This document shows positions 1-8,983 of a DNA stretch of 64,000 nt, in pieces. A program made the translations under genes and the position numbers. A model generated the notes under the pieces. It saw nothing but the letters and a program-made list of their open reading frames with translations. It was not told where the DNA came from and did no database searches. The DNA comes from an uncultured bacterium (lineage in GTDB: Bacteria > Actinomycetota > Coriobacteriia > Coriobacteriales > Coriobacteriaceae). Where the stretch lies: NCBI GenBank assembly GCA_905214425.1, contig CAJMLY010000005.1, forward strand, positions 47,411-111,410. Reading direction: 5' to 3'. The stretch's first letter is position 1; each line of letters begins with the position of its first letter.

Positions 1-812
1 TTGGCGCCGTTGACGGTAACGCTCGTCATGTTGGTGACCTGGTTGGGCAAGATGGCGCCGTTAACGAGACCCATAAAGAGGAAGGCAACGACGAGCAGCC
101 AAAACGCCGGGCTCTTCTTGATACGAGACCAGCCGACGCTAACCTCGGGCGCCGTGTGCTCGTCCTTGTCGCCAGCCGTCGAGACGGACGGATCGCCCGG
201 GTTCTCGCCGAGCGGCTTAAGGCCGATCTCGGAAGGCTTGGTGCGGAAGGAGTAGGCCGTGATGGGCAGTGCCGCCACCATGCAGACGGCAGCGAGTACC
301 AGGAACGCAGAGCGCCAGCCCACACTCACGATAAGCGAGCTCACGATCGGCGAGAGAATGGCTCCGCCAAAGCCCGAACCCGAAAGTGCGATGGAAATGG
401 CAAGGCCGCGTTTGGCGGTAAACCAGTTGGCGGTCACCAGGCTAATGAGCAGACGGGTCGAGGCCACAGCGAAGCAGCCCGAAACGGCAAAGAGCACATA
501 GACCTGCCAAAGCTCACCCACAAAGCTCATGCCCGCGAGTACCGCCGAGGTAGCGATAACGGTGAGCGAGCCCAATACGCGGCCACTCACCTTATCGGCA
601 ACATGACCGATAACGAGCGAACCCACGACACTCACCACGGTGGAGATGGCATTGGAGATGTTGTACTGCGCAAGGGAAATGCCCAGGTCGCTGACGATCA
701 GCGGTTGGAACAGGCTCATGCAGTTGACGAAAATCGTGTAGCACGTGGCCATGATCACGAAGCCGGAGGTCACCACGAGCCAGCCGGGGAAGAACTTACG
801 TTGCTGGGACAT
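1..812 (-). CDS. MFS transporter, 3' end outside window
   Basis: This is the N-terminal 270 residues of a major facilitator permease in the inner membrane; the gene runs off the left edge. The ATG at 812 opens a hydrophobic protein beginning MSQQRKFFPGWLVV. The first six-helix bundle is visible, with a loop carrying GHVADKVSGR that matches the MFS motif-A region between helices 2 and 3. A charged cytoplasmic linker of about 50 residues (KPLGENPGDPSVSTAGDKDE) follows before the second bundle starts. The overall pattern resembles oxalate/formate antiporter-like MFS proteins, but the substrate cannot be read from this part. It is probably monocistronic, with a spacer of about 120 bases separating it from the amidohydrolase. 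Confidence 0.85.
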   Translation of the reverse strand, partial: MSQQRKFFPGWLVVTSGFVIMATCYTIFVNCMSLFQPLIVSDLGISLAQYNISNAISTVVSVVGSLVIGHVADKVSGRVLGSLTVIATSAVLAGMSFVGELWQVYVLFAVSGCFAVASTRLLISLVTANWFTAKRGLAISIALSGSGFGGAILSPIVSSLIVSVGWRSAFLVLAAVCMVAALPITAYSFRTKPSEIGLKPLGENPGDPSVSTAGDKDEHTAPEVSVGWSRIKKSPAFWLLVVAFLFMGLVNGAILPNQVTNMTSVTVNGA

Positions 813-861
813 ACTGCTCCTTATTTAACAAACGAATAGCCGGCGCCGGGCGCCGGTAGTG

Positions 862-933
862 CCCAAGATTGCCTTGAAAGACAAGGGCATAGGCCTTACG
901 GCCATGCCCGCAGGCTTGAAAGGCAAGGTTGGG
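862..933 (-). terminator. Stem-loop downstream of the M20 amidohydrolase gene
   Basis: Outer arms 862-875 and 920-933 pair at 12 of 14 positions, and an inner hairpin GGGCAT/ATGCCC sits at 885-909. It lies just past the stop of the amidohydrolase at 936. No clear U-tract follows, so it may be a transcript-stabilising structure and not an intrinsic terminator. Confidence 0.45.
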
Positions 934-935
934 TG

Positions 936-2234
936 CTACCGGTGGTCGGCGATATAGCCCAAAGCGACGGCGGTATAGGCCGCGGCGCCGAGAGGAAGCT
1001 CGGCATCGTTAAAACGTGCCTTGGGATGGTGCTGGGCAAAGTGTTCGTCCGTGTCGGTTACGGCCGCGCCCACGGTAAAGTACGCACTCGGAATCTCGCT
1101 CGAGATAAGCGCGAAATCCTCACTCGCCATGGCATGGAAAAGCGGCAAGAAAGCCGCCTTGGGCAGCACTGCGCCCACGTAGCCAAGCGACGCCTGAGTC
1201 ATATCGCTGTCGAGTACAAGCGGCGGAACATCCGAAAGCGTCTCGATGGTCGCCGGCGTACGATATGTTGTGGCAACACCGTTAACGACCTCCGCGATGC
1301 GGGTCTTGAGGTGCTCCATGAGCTCAACATCAAAGCCGCGCAGCGTTCCCTCGAGCACGCAGGTGTCGGGGATGACGTTGGCCGCCAGGCCGCCAGCGAA
1401 CTTACCAACGGTAAGTGCGACTTCCTTGACCGCCGGCACCTCACGGGAGATAAGCTCCTGGAGCGCCAGGTGCACATGGACGCCGGCCGTGATGGGGTCG
1501 ATGCAAATCTCGGGGCTGGAACCGTGGCCACCCTTGCCCTGGAGCGTGATGCGGAAACCGTACACGCCCGAAAGCGCCGGGCTCCCATAGAGCACCAGGC
1601 CAAGCGGCGACTGGCTGTTGACATGCATGGCAAAGGCCGCCTGAGGGCGCGGGTTCTGCAGCAGGCCGTCGGCGATGGCTGCGCGTGCCCCCTCAAAGGT
1701 CTCCTCGCCCGGCTGGAACAGCAGTTTGACGGTGGCATTGGCGTCGACGAGCTCGGCCTCGCGAGCTTTGAGCAGGCGCGCCGCACCAAGCAGCGCCGTC
1801 GCGTGCATATCGTGACCGCAAGCATGCATGCAGCCATTGGTGGATGCAAAGGGCTCGCCAGATTCCTCGACAACGGGCAGGGCATCCATGTCGCCACGCA
1901 GCATAACGACCGTGCCGGCCTGCTCGTCCTTGCACGTGCCATTGCCCTGAGCGGCCGCGGCCGCACCGGCACCGATCAGGCCAACGACGCAGGAACCGTC
2001 GACTAGCGTGGTATGGGGGATGTCCATCTCGTCCAGACGTGCCCGGATATAGGCAGACGTCTGCGGAAGATTGTTACCGAGCTCAGGCATCTGGTGTAGA
2101 TCGTGTCGCCACGCAGCGAGCTCGTCTGCAAAAGCCTGAGCTTCTGCGACAAGACCGTCACCGATAGCGGTCTGCGCCGCTGTGGTAGCCTGAGGCGCTG
2201 GTTGCGGTTGAAAATCGGACAGAGCTGGTGCCAT
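936..2234 (-). CDS. M20 family metallo-amidohydrolase (HipO/IAA-amino-acid hydrolase-like)
   Basis: A 432-residue cytosolic peptidase-like hydrolase that would cleave N-acyl amino acids or similar amides using two divalent metals. The M20D signatures are present in order: GDMDALPV, CGHDMHAT, the GEETFEGA metal-ligand segment, AFAMHVN, and ASEDFA near the C-terminus. The ATG at 2234 was chosen because GGAGG precedes it and because the open frame further upstream has no conserved sequence. The N-terminus is a Gln/Ala/Pro-rich stretch of about 30 residues before the catalytic domain. The gene stands alone between two terminator-like hairpins. The substrate is unknown; N-acetyl-diaminopimelate or hippurate-like compounds are possible. 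Confidence 0.9.
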   Translation of the reverse strand: MAPALSDFQPQPAPQATTAAQTAIGDGLVAEAQAFADELAAWRHDLHQMPELGNNLPQTSAYIRARLDEMDIPHTTLVDGSCVVGLIGAGAAAAAQGNGTCKDEQAGTVVMLRGDMDALPVVEESGEPFASTNGCMHACGHDMHATALLGAARLLKAREAELVDANATVKLLFQPGEETFEGARAAIADGLLQNPRPQAAFAMHVNSQSPLGLVLYGSPALSGVYGFRITLQGKGGHGSSPEICIDPITAGVHVHLALQELISREVPAVKEVALTVGKFAGGLAANVIPDTCVLEGTLRGFDVELMEHLKTRIAEVVNGVATTYRTPATIETLSDVPPLVLDSDMTQASLGYVGAVLPKAAFLPLFHAMASEDFALISSEIPSAYFTVGAAVTDTDEHFAQHHPKARFNDAELPLGAAAYTAVALGYIADHR

Positions 2235-2312
2235 AGATGCCCTCCAGTAACGTTTTTGCAGCACGCACTTTGATAGCGTAAAGTGCAAGGCACAACTGTA
2301 AGGGCATGACAT

Positions 2313-2338
2313 AAAAAATGCCGCCCTGGGAGGGCGGC
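2313..2338 (-). terminator. Rho-independent terminator of the EamA permease gene
   Basis: A perfect GCCGCCCT/AGGGCGGC stem is followed on the minus strand by ATTTTTTAT, 12 bases past the EamA stop. Confidence 0.85.
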
Positions 2339-2350
2339 GCAACAAATTGT

Positions 2351-3334
2351 TTACAATTGCGGGTGTGATTTTCGGCGCAAGAAATCGAAATGCGTCTCGC
2401 TCAAAATAATCGACAGGAAGATGAGCGCGAAGCCGGCAAGCAGGCGCGAGGTGAGCGCCTCCCCCATCAACAGCACCGAGAACAGCACACCCGAGGGCGA
2501 CTCCATCGAAAGGAGCAGCGAGCCCGTCGAGGCCGGAACGTGCGCCAATCCAACGTTTTGGACGAGCAGGGCAACACACGTACAACCCACCGAAAGAAAG
2601 ACCATTACACCGATAAAATCCGGCGTCCATACAGACGAGGGCGCTTGGGTCTCGAACAACAGCGACGAGATCAGGCTTAGGACACCATTGCCCACAAACA
2701 TCCAAAACGTGATGACGTTGATGTCCATCTTGCGTCCGTACTTGGCGGTCACCGCCATCTGGATGGCAAAGAAGACCGCGCCGCCCAGCGTAATGGCATC
2801 GCCGGCATTGAACTCGACGCTATCGAGCGCCACCAAGCCAATGCCCGCTAGGCACAGCAACGCGGCGCCCAAGTTGTAACGGGTAAGCTTTTCGCCGCTT
2901 AGGACGTAGCTCGCAAACGGAACCAAGATACAGTACGTGCCCGTCAAAAACGCGCTTTTGCCTGCCGTGGTCTGTGCCAGGCCGATCGTCTGCAAACCGT
3001 AGGCACCCCACATGAGCGCGCCCATGCCAAGCCCGACGATCAGGTTGCGGGCATTGAAATGAGCGATGATGCGCTTATGGAAAATGGCAAACATAACCAG
3101 TGATGCCGGGAGAAAGCGAACGTAGACCAGCTCGAACACCGGAATGGTGTCGAGCGCGCCCTTCATAGTGGTAAAGGAGTAGCCCCAGATGACCGCCACC
3201 GAAAGTAGCAGAACTTTCCAGAACAGCGGCGAGCGTGCGCCGGCACCCCGGGGAATACCGCCCGCGCCCAAATCCTCACGGGCCACAGGGCTATCAGGCA
3301 TGTTTTCGATTTCGTTGGCAGCGTATTGGGCCAT
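2351..3334 (-). CDS. EamA/DMT family permease
   Basis: A 327-residue integral membrane protein of the drug/metabolite transporter superfamily. Two EamA repeats of about five helices each can be followed from the first hydrophobic segment (LLSVAVIWGYSFTTMKGAL, around residue 50) to the C-terminal LLAGFALIFLSIILSE. The first 40 residues are polar and cytoplasmic. The ATG at 3334 has AGGA six bases upstream; an ATG five codons earlier lacks a ribosome site. The family moves amino acids, nucleosides or metabolites outward, but nothing here fixes the substrate. It is single-gene, with a strong terminator behind it and a YhgE operon terminator in front. Confidence 0.88.
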   Translation of the reverse strand: MAQYAANEIENMPDSPVAREDLGAGGIPRGAGARSPLFWKVLLLSVAVIWGYSFTTMKGALDTIPVFELVYVRFLPASLVMFAIFHKRIIAHFNARNLIVGLGMGALMWGAYGLQTIGLAQTTAGKSAFLTGTYCILVPFASYVLSGEKLTRYNLGAALLCLAGIGLVALDSVEFNAGDAITLGGAVFFAIQMAVTAKYGRKMDINVITFWMFVGNGVLSLISSLLFETQAPSSVWTPDFIGVMVFLSVGCTCVALLVQNVGLAHVPASTGSLLLSMESPSGVLFSVLLMGEALTSRLLAGFALIFLSIILSETHFDFLRRKSHPQL

Positions 3335-3401
3335 GGAACATCCTCGCACTCAATCTGGGCGTGGTGTCCGCACGCGTATGGCTGCGCGCCGCCTCATGGT
3401 C

Positions 3402-3440
3402 AAATAAAAACAGGGCGCACCGGACCCCCGGCACGCCCCG
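3402..3440 (-). terminator. Terminator of the YhgE/Pip operon
   Basis: On the minus strand the arms GGGCGTGCCGG and CCGGTGCGCCC form a GC-rich stem followed by TGTTTTTATTT. It lies about 100 bases past the stop at 3536. Confidence 0.75.
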
Positions 3441-3535
3441 CTACTGTAGCAACAACCAAGCAGCTCGTGCAATTCACTACGCTAAAGCATCGGGTTGGAA
3501 GACCTCGATGTTCCGACGGCGTTTACGTTGCTGTA

Positions 3536-5725
3536 TTAAATCAATTTGGTTGACTCCAGCTTTTCGATGATCCAGTCGTTGGCTTTGATGACCGGGCGGC
3601 GGAAGACGACGCCCAGTGCCAGCGACGGAATCAGATAGCTCGCCAGAATGCCCAGCTCAATCCAGTACTCCATATGGTAGGCACCGGCCATGGCGGCGTG
3701 CATGGCGTTGATGCCGTGAGTAAACGGCAGGAACGGATAGATCGCCTGGAACACGGGGCCGGTCATCTCGATGGGGAACGTGCCGCCCGAACCGCCGACC
3801 TGCATGACCAGCAACACGACGGCGAGCGCCTTGCCGATATCGCCAAACGACACGGTGAGCGTGTAGACGATATTGGAGAACACGAGACTCGCGACCCAGC
3901 CCGCCAGCACAAACTGCAGCGGGTCGTCGCACTGGATGCCAAAGAACAGGATGTCGCCCGCGCACACGAGCGTTGCCTGCAGCAGGGCCAGACCGCCAAA
4001 GAACAGGTAGCGGCCCAGGTAGATCTCGTGCAGGCGCACGGGGATGAGCTCGTTGATGAGCTCATCGTCAACCGAGACCTTCATCATGGCCGCCAGCACG
4101 ATCGAGCCGACCCATAGCGACAGAATCGTGTAGAACGGTGCCATGGCCGAACCGTAGTTACGAATCGGATAGACCGGCTTGCGATCGAGCGCGACGGGGC
4201 CGGAAAGCGACACGGCCAAACCCTCGGGGTCGTTGCCAATCATCGTCTTGATCGTGGCAAGGTCGTCCGACATCAGGGCGCCATCGAGCTCGTCCTTAAA
4301 GGCGCTGATCTTATCGGACGCTTCACCTAGCTGATCGGAAGCCTTGTTGACCAGCTTGGCGGCCTTGGAGAGGCCCTTCGCCAACGAGCCGGATGCGTCG
4401 GTCAGGCCGTCTACGGCGCTATCCAGATCGCCCGAGATGTCATCGAGCGAGTCCAGGATGCCCGAAACCGTCTTCTTGAGCTCCTTGGCCTTAACCGAGA
4501 ACGTGGAATCGTAGTCGGACTTGGCGCCCGAAATGCCCGCCTTGGCATCGGCGATGGCCTGATCGACCTCGGCACGCGTGCTGTTGACCTCTGCCATGCT
4601 GTCAGAAAGGGACTTAGCAGTTGCCGTCAGGTCCTTGGCGTTGTTGCGATACTCCACCGCGATCCTGCCCAGCGATGTTGCCACAGATTTAAGGCTCTCC
4701 TGGAGCTTTTCGTCACTGACCTGCTCGGCAAAGCCGCGGAGCTGGTCGGCCGTGGCGTCGATATCGTCGGCACGTGTATTGAGCGCCGCCGCGGCATCGT
4801 TGAGCTGAGACACCGTAAGGTCGACATGCTGATTCGCGGCATCGAATGCCTTCGCAAGCTCGGCGGACACGTTGTCGAACGAGCCCGCGCTTCCGTCAAT
4901 CGCGGCGTTGATGGCCTCGTTGGCGGCCTTCAGCGCTTCTTTGGAATCGCTCATGCCGCTCTTGGCATGCTCCATCAACTGCTTGGTCGACTCATCGACC
5001 GTACCCGTCTGCTGGAGCATACCGCTCGCCGACGTCAACGAATCGGACGTAGAGCTCAAAATGCCCGCCAGCGACGAAGCATTAGCCTGAACGTCTTGCA
5101 GGTCCCCAATCGAATCGCCAAGCGTCGAGGACAGGTTGGCGATAAAGTTGCTGACCTGGTCGGTGCTCATGTAATCGAGCAGGCTGGACACCGTCTTAAG
5201 ACCGATGCTCGTAATGGTCTCGGTAAAAGATTCGTTAACCTGGTTCTGAACGGCGCTCGAACCCTTCTCGGTCACGATCTGCGCGATGGCGTTGGCCTTC
5301 TGATTCTCGTAAAACTCGATATCGGCATGCTTAACGTCGGTCGAAAAGAGCGTCATCATATCGGCACTAAACGTCTTAGGGATAACGACAGCCGCATAGT
5401 ATGCGCCCGATTTGACGCCCTCGATGGCCTTTTCTCGATCGTTGAGCACAACCCAGTCGAAGTTCTCGTTGCCGCGCAGGGTGGCGGTCACGTTTTCGCC
5501 CACGTTGACCTCGACGGGGATCAGATCGCTCTCGTAACCCTCATCGGTGTTGACCACGGCGATCTTAAGATTGCCGGTGTTGCCGTACGGATCCCAGCTG
5601 CCGGCGATGTTAAACCACGCGTACAGGCACGGTACGATAATGAGGCCCATCACGACAACCAAGCCGATTACGGAGCGAGACACGTTTTGGACATCGCGCT
5701 TAAACAGATGCAGGATGTTCTTCAT
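3536..5725 (-). CDS. YhgE/Pip domain membrane protein (shorter paralogue)
   Basis: A 729-residue protein of the YhgE/phage infection protein family, which also includes the EsaA component of type VII secretion. One N-terminal helix (about residues 18-40) is followed by the family hallmark SWDPYGNTGNLKIAVVNTDE. A long extracytoplasmic segment rich in Ala, Ser, Asp and Lys heptads (about 190-480) then leads to five or six C-terminal helices of ABC-2 permease type. The ATG at 5725 directly follows the TAA of the upstream paralogue, so the two are translationally coupled; GGAGGTGAGG is the ribosome site. The role is not established. Phage adsorption, secretion or surface export are the known associations. 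No WXG100 or FtsK/SpoIIIE gene lies nearby. Confidence 0.88.
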   Translation of the reverse strand: MKNILHLFKRDVQNVSRSVIGLVVVMGLIIVPCLYAWFNIAGSWDPYGNTGNLKIAVVNTDEGYESDLIPVEVNVGENVTATLRGNENFDWVVLNDREKAIEGVKSGAYYAAVVIPKTFSADMMTLFSTDVKHADIEFYENQKANAIAQIVTEKGSSAVQNQVNESFTETITSIGLKTVSSLLDYMSTDQVSNFIANLSSTLGDSIGDLQDVQANASSLAGILSSTSDSLTSASGMLQQTGTVDESTKQLMEHAKSGMSDSKEALKAANEAINAAIDGSAGSFDNVSAELAKAFDAANQHVDLTVSQLNDAAAALNTRADDIDATADQLRGFAEQVSDEKLQESLKSVATSLGRIAVEYRNNAKDLTATAKSLSDSMAEVNSTRAEVDQAIADAKAGISGAKSDYDSTFSVKAKELKKTVSGILDSLDDISGDLDSAVDGLTDASGSLAKGLSKAAKLVNKASDQLGEASDKISAFKDELDGALMSDDLATIKTMIGNDPEGLAVSLSGPVALDRKPVYPIRNYGSAMAPFYTILSLWVGSIVLAAMMKVSVDDELINELIPVRLHEIYLGRYLFFGGLALLQATLVCAGDILFFGIQCDDPLQFVLAGWVASLVFSNIVYTLTVSFGDIGKALAVVLLVMQVGGSGGTFPIEMTGPVFQAIYPFLPFTHGINAMHAAMAGAYHMEYWIELGILASYLIPSLALGVVFRRPVIKANDWIIEKLESTKLI

Positions 5726-8506
5726 TTATGCCTCACCTCCTTTGGAGTGCTTGCCGAGCGGGGCGTTCTTTTCATTCATCACAAACGTGTCATCCCCGTT
5801 CTCGGGCACATGGGCCGCATCGCGATGACCACATTGGTTGACAGCCTGAGTCTTGGGTTCAGACCCCCGCTCGCTCGCATTCAAGCCGAACATGCGACGA
5901 GCGGCCGGAATGGCGGCCGTGTGCTCGCGCATCTCGCGGCGCAGGTCCTCATCCGAAAGCGCCGAGATGCGCATCTGGGTGTTGAGGCTCGAGCGGATGT
6001 ACTCGATATTGATAAGCCAGCCGCAGATGGCAATAACCGAGATGATCCAAATGACAAGCAGGATGATCTTGCCGTTATTGTCGATATCGAGAACCGTCGA
6101 CAGGACAAAGAGCAGGACCTGAACGCCCACCACGGCGGCAAAACCGCCCTTGATGTAGTACGGGTAGCGATGTTCAAAGGCGACCGCATGATCGAGCAGT
6201 TCGCGACGGTACGAATCGGAATCGAGCATGACACGCATGGCCGTGCGCAGCGAGTAGCGCTGGCGCGGCAGGTCGTTGGACTCGCAGATCATCATACCCG
6301 TCGTGGAAAGCTGTTTATCAAAGAGCAGGTTAAGGTTGAGCAGCAGCGGACGCAGCTGCAGACCGATAAAGAGCGCCACGATCAAGAACACGCCCAGAAT
6401 GCACAGGTTAAACAGGTAGTTAAACGAGTACATGCCGCCGACCGTCTCGCGCAGCAGATTGATGCCGTAGGTAAAGGGCAGCAGCGGGTGCAGCCACTGG
6501 AAGAAGCCGGGCATCATCTCGATGGGATACATGCCCGACGAACCCGGAATCTGCACGATGACGAGAATGACGCCGATTGCCTTGCCGATGTGCTTAAACG
6601 TAGTGGACAGCGCATAGATGATATTGACGTAGGTGAACGAGATGGCGATGCCGCCCAGCACGAACAGCAGCGGGTTGATGCACTGCACGCCAATCACCAG
6701 ATCGCCTACCGTAACGATGGTGGCCTGGAGCGCGCCCAGGATCACCAGGAGCATCCAACGGCCGAAGTAGCCCTGGCGCGCCGTAAAGCTGCCAATGCCC
6801 TCGCGATCGACCTCGAGCTTGTAGATGGCGATGAGTACGTAACCGCCCACCCAAAGCGCCAGATTGGTGTAGAAGGGAGCGATGCCCGAGCCAAAGCTCT
6901 TGACCGGATAGATCGACTTGGACGTCAGCTCGACCGGAGAGGCCATGAAATCTGCCACGTCATTGACATCGACGCCCATAAGGTCGGCGAGCTCGCCCAT
7001 AGACTCAGAGGTCTGCAGCGCCGCGATGTCATTGGCTGCGGTCGCAAGCTTGTCCTGGACCTTGGCAAGCGAGGAATCGGTCTGGGACAGCGTGGTCTTG
7101 GCCTGGCCGAGCGTAGCGTTAAGCTGCGAAAGCGTACCGCGCGCACTTGCAATAGTAGGCGTGAGGCCAGACACGATTCCCGTCAGATCACCCGAGACGG
7201 CGGCAAATGAATCAAGCGCGCTCGAGGCCTTCGGCAGCGCGTTTTGACCCAGGTCCGTCTGGGCCTGGCCAAGGTTGGTCGCACCGGTCTGGATTGCGTT
7301 ATTGATAGCGTCGCTGGCGCCCGAGACAGCCGCGGCGTCATTCGCCATGGCGCTCGACTGCGCAGACAGACCGTCCTTGATGCTCTGAAGCTTTTCATTC
7401 TGCTCGCGGAGCAAATCGATGGTCGATACAATGCGCGCGTCAATTTCCTTGGAACCTGTCGACGTGTCATTAACGAGAATTTCCAAGTGCCCGATAACGG
7501 CCTTATTGTGGTCGATCGTCGCTTGGAGAGACTCAAGCGAGTTGTCGATGCGGGTGGTCGTAGATGTGACCGCGCCCGTCAGCTTGCCAATCGCAGCGTT
7601 CGCGGAGGCTGACGTCTTGGTGAGCGCAAGGCTGCCTTCCGAGAGTGCCTTGGAGAGCGAGGCGACAGAGTTGCCCGCCGTAGCGCGCGCCTCGCCCAGC
7701 AGGTCATTGCCCTGAGCGATTGCCTGCGTTAGAGAGGGCGTCTGACCCTGCAGGCCCGCCAACGCGGCATCAGCCGAGGCGATAGCGCCACTCGTCTTAT
7801 CGATGGCGGCATTCATGTCGCCAATCGAATCGCGCACCTCACCCAAGGTACCGGATGCCTCTGATACCGAACCAGCCAACGAATTCTGAGTCTGGGTTGC
7901 CTTGTCCTTTAAATCGACCCCGGCATCCTTGGCGATGCTGGCAACGGTCTCGCCCACTGTGGAGACAAATTCCGAGTTGATCTGCTCCTCGATGGTGCTT
8001 GCACCGGTGTCGGTAACCTTGGGCGCAATAGCACTCTTCTTCTCATTGACGTAGTACGTAAGCTTGGGCTGATGGTAGTTGCCGTCGAGCATCGAGACCA
8101 GGTTATCCGAGAAGTTCTTAGGGATTACGATGGCCGCATAGTACTCACCGCTCTCGACGCCCTCCTTGGCGTCGGCCGCCGAATCGACGAAGGTCCAGCC
8201 CAGCTGATCGTTCTCCTTGAGCTGATCGACGACCTGGTCGCCCGCGTTGAGCTCGCCCACCAAGTCGTTTTGGGTGCCCCGATCGTTGTTGGCGATGGCA
8301 ATCTTGATACCCTGGGTGTTTCCGTACGGATCCCAGTTAGCCACGATGTTGTACCAGGCATACAGCGAGGGAATGACGCACACGCCCAAAGTAACCACCA
8401 GGGCGACGGGGTTCACGAGCAATCGCTTGATGTCGCGCTTAAAGATCGCAAAGGAGACCTTTGCGTTGGATAGTTTGCTGCCGAGACTCACGCTTGGACC
8501 ATCCAT
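5726..8506 (-). CDS. YhgE/Pip domain membrane protein (larger paralogue)
   Basis: About 926 residues, first gene of the two-gene YhgE operon. It repeats the paralogue's plan: an N-terminal helix ending PSLYAWYNI, the WDPYGNTQGIKIAIANND motif, a very long coiled-coil-like extracellular part, then five ABC-2-type helices. It differs by a C-terminal extension of roughly 180 residues with two further helices (YYIKGGFAAVVGVQVLLFVL and the GKIILLVIWIISVIAICGWL region) and an acidic, hydrophilic tail. The start is uncertain. ATG codons lie at 8506 and 8542, a GTG at 8491 has GGATGG upstream, and a TTG lies at 8575; none has a strong ribosome site. The function is unknown beyond the family; co-transcription suggests the two proteins work as a pair. 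Confidence 0.85.
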   Translation of the reverse strand: MDGPSVSLGSKLSNAKVSFAIFKRDIKRLLVNPVALVVTLGVCVIPSLYAWYNIVANWDPYGNTQGIKIAIANNDRGTQNDLVGELNAGDQVVDQLKENDQLGWTFVDSAADAKEGVESGEYYAAIVIPKNFSDNLVSMLDGNYHQPKLTYYVNEKKSAIAPKVTDTGASTIEEQINSEFVSTVGETVASIAKDAGVDLKDKATQTQNSLAGSVSEASGTLGEVRDSIGDMNAAIDKTSGAIASADAALAGLQGQTPSLTQAIAQGNDLLGEARATAGNSVASLSKALSEGSLALTKTSASANAAIGKLTGAVTSTTTRIDNSLESLQATIDHNKAVIGHLEILVNDTSTGSKEIDARIVSTIDLLREQNEKLQSIKDGLSAQSSAMANDAAAVSGASDAINNAIQTGATNLGQAQTDLGQNALPKASSALDSFAAVSGDLTGIVSGLTPTIASARGTLSQLNATLGQAKTTLSQTDSSLAKVQDKLATAANDIAALQTSESMGELADLMGVDVNDVADFMASPVELTSKSIYPVKSFGSGIAPFYTNLALWVGGYVLIAIYKLEVDREGIGSFTARQGYFGRWMLLVILGALQATIVTVGDLVIGVQCINPLLFVLGGIAISFTYVNIIYALSTTFKHIGKAIGVILVIVQIPGSSGMYPIEMMPGFFQWLHPLLPFTYGINLLRETVGGMYSFNYLFNLCILGVFLIVALFIGLQLRPLLLNLNLLFDKQLSTTGMMICESNDLPRQRYSLRTAMRVMLDSDSYRRELLDHAVAFEHRYPYYIKGGFAAVVGVQVLLFVLSTVLDIDNNGKIILLVIWIISVIAICGWLINIEYIRSSLNTQMRISALSDEDLRREMREHTAAIPAARRMFGLNASERGSEPKTQAVNQCGHRDAAHVPENGDDTFVMNEKNAPLGKHSKGGEA

Positions 8507-8693
8507 CCTGTCGTTGAATCGAATCGTACTATCGACAACCATTGTACGTAGGCGCTTTAGCGTCTCAGAGCACAATGGTATTGAGTTTTGCGGGTAGCAA
8601 TATACTACGAAGATGAGTTAGCGTACAGTTGTACAGTATCTTTAATTTCAGCAGGTCACAAAACCACAACCCGCACAAATTAGCAATTCAAAT

Positions 8694-8747
8694 AGTCATT
8701 GGGGACGTTCTTAAACGACTAGTCAAACAAGAACGTCCCCAATGACT
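8694..8747. repeat. Perfect 19-bp inverted repeat of the GGGACGTTCTT family
   Basis: Arms at 8694-8712 and 8729-8747 are exact reverse complements separated by 16 bases. The segment 8703-8722 recurs exactly, in the opposite orientation, at 63939-63958. This marks it as a dispersed REP-like element and not a local terminator. Confidence 0.85.
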
Positions 8748-8790
8748 ACTTAGGACCACGGCAACGTCGATGTTTTGGCAATGCCAGCGA

Positions 8791-8975
8791 GCGGGCGCCA
8801 GAGCGAACAAATTGGCATGAAAAGAGGACGGCATAGACCTTCTGGTCATGCCGTCCTCTTTGAATGACAAGTTGTCGCTCTGGCGCCCGCGCAGCGTCGA
8901 CTGGTCCGCCGTTCGTTAGAACGGCGGAACTGAGGGCAGCGTCGAGCCGTTACGCGGTTTGGTAAAACCGCGTAA
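8791..8975. repeat. Cluster of nested hairpins downstream of htpG, including its terminator
   Basis: An outer 16-bp perfect stem (8791-8806 with 8875-8890) encloses a 14-bp perfect stem (8821-8834 with 8848-8861). On the minus strand the inner stem is followed by TTTT and is the likely htpG terminator. Two more perfect hairpins lie closer to the htpG stop: 10 bp at 8905-8928 and 11 bp at 8950-8975. The 408-base interval between the YhgE gene and htpG contains no convincing reading frame. Confidence 0.75.
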
Positions 8976-8983
8976 CTACCTAA

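Noticed and set aside
4826..7210. Long plus-strand open frame (794 codons) opposite the YhgE genes
   Set aside because: It is antisense to two genes with clear family motifs, lacks a ribosome site, and its product is rich in Arg/His without any domain. High-GC antisense frames of this kind are also seen at 31303-33795 and 49825-52128 and were left out for the same reason.
8688..8870. 60-codon minus-strand frame downstream of htpG
   Set aside because: It lies entirely over inverted repeats and the htpG terminator and has no ribosome site.
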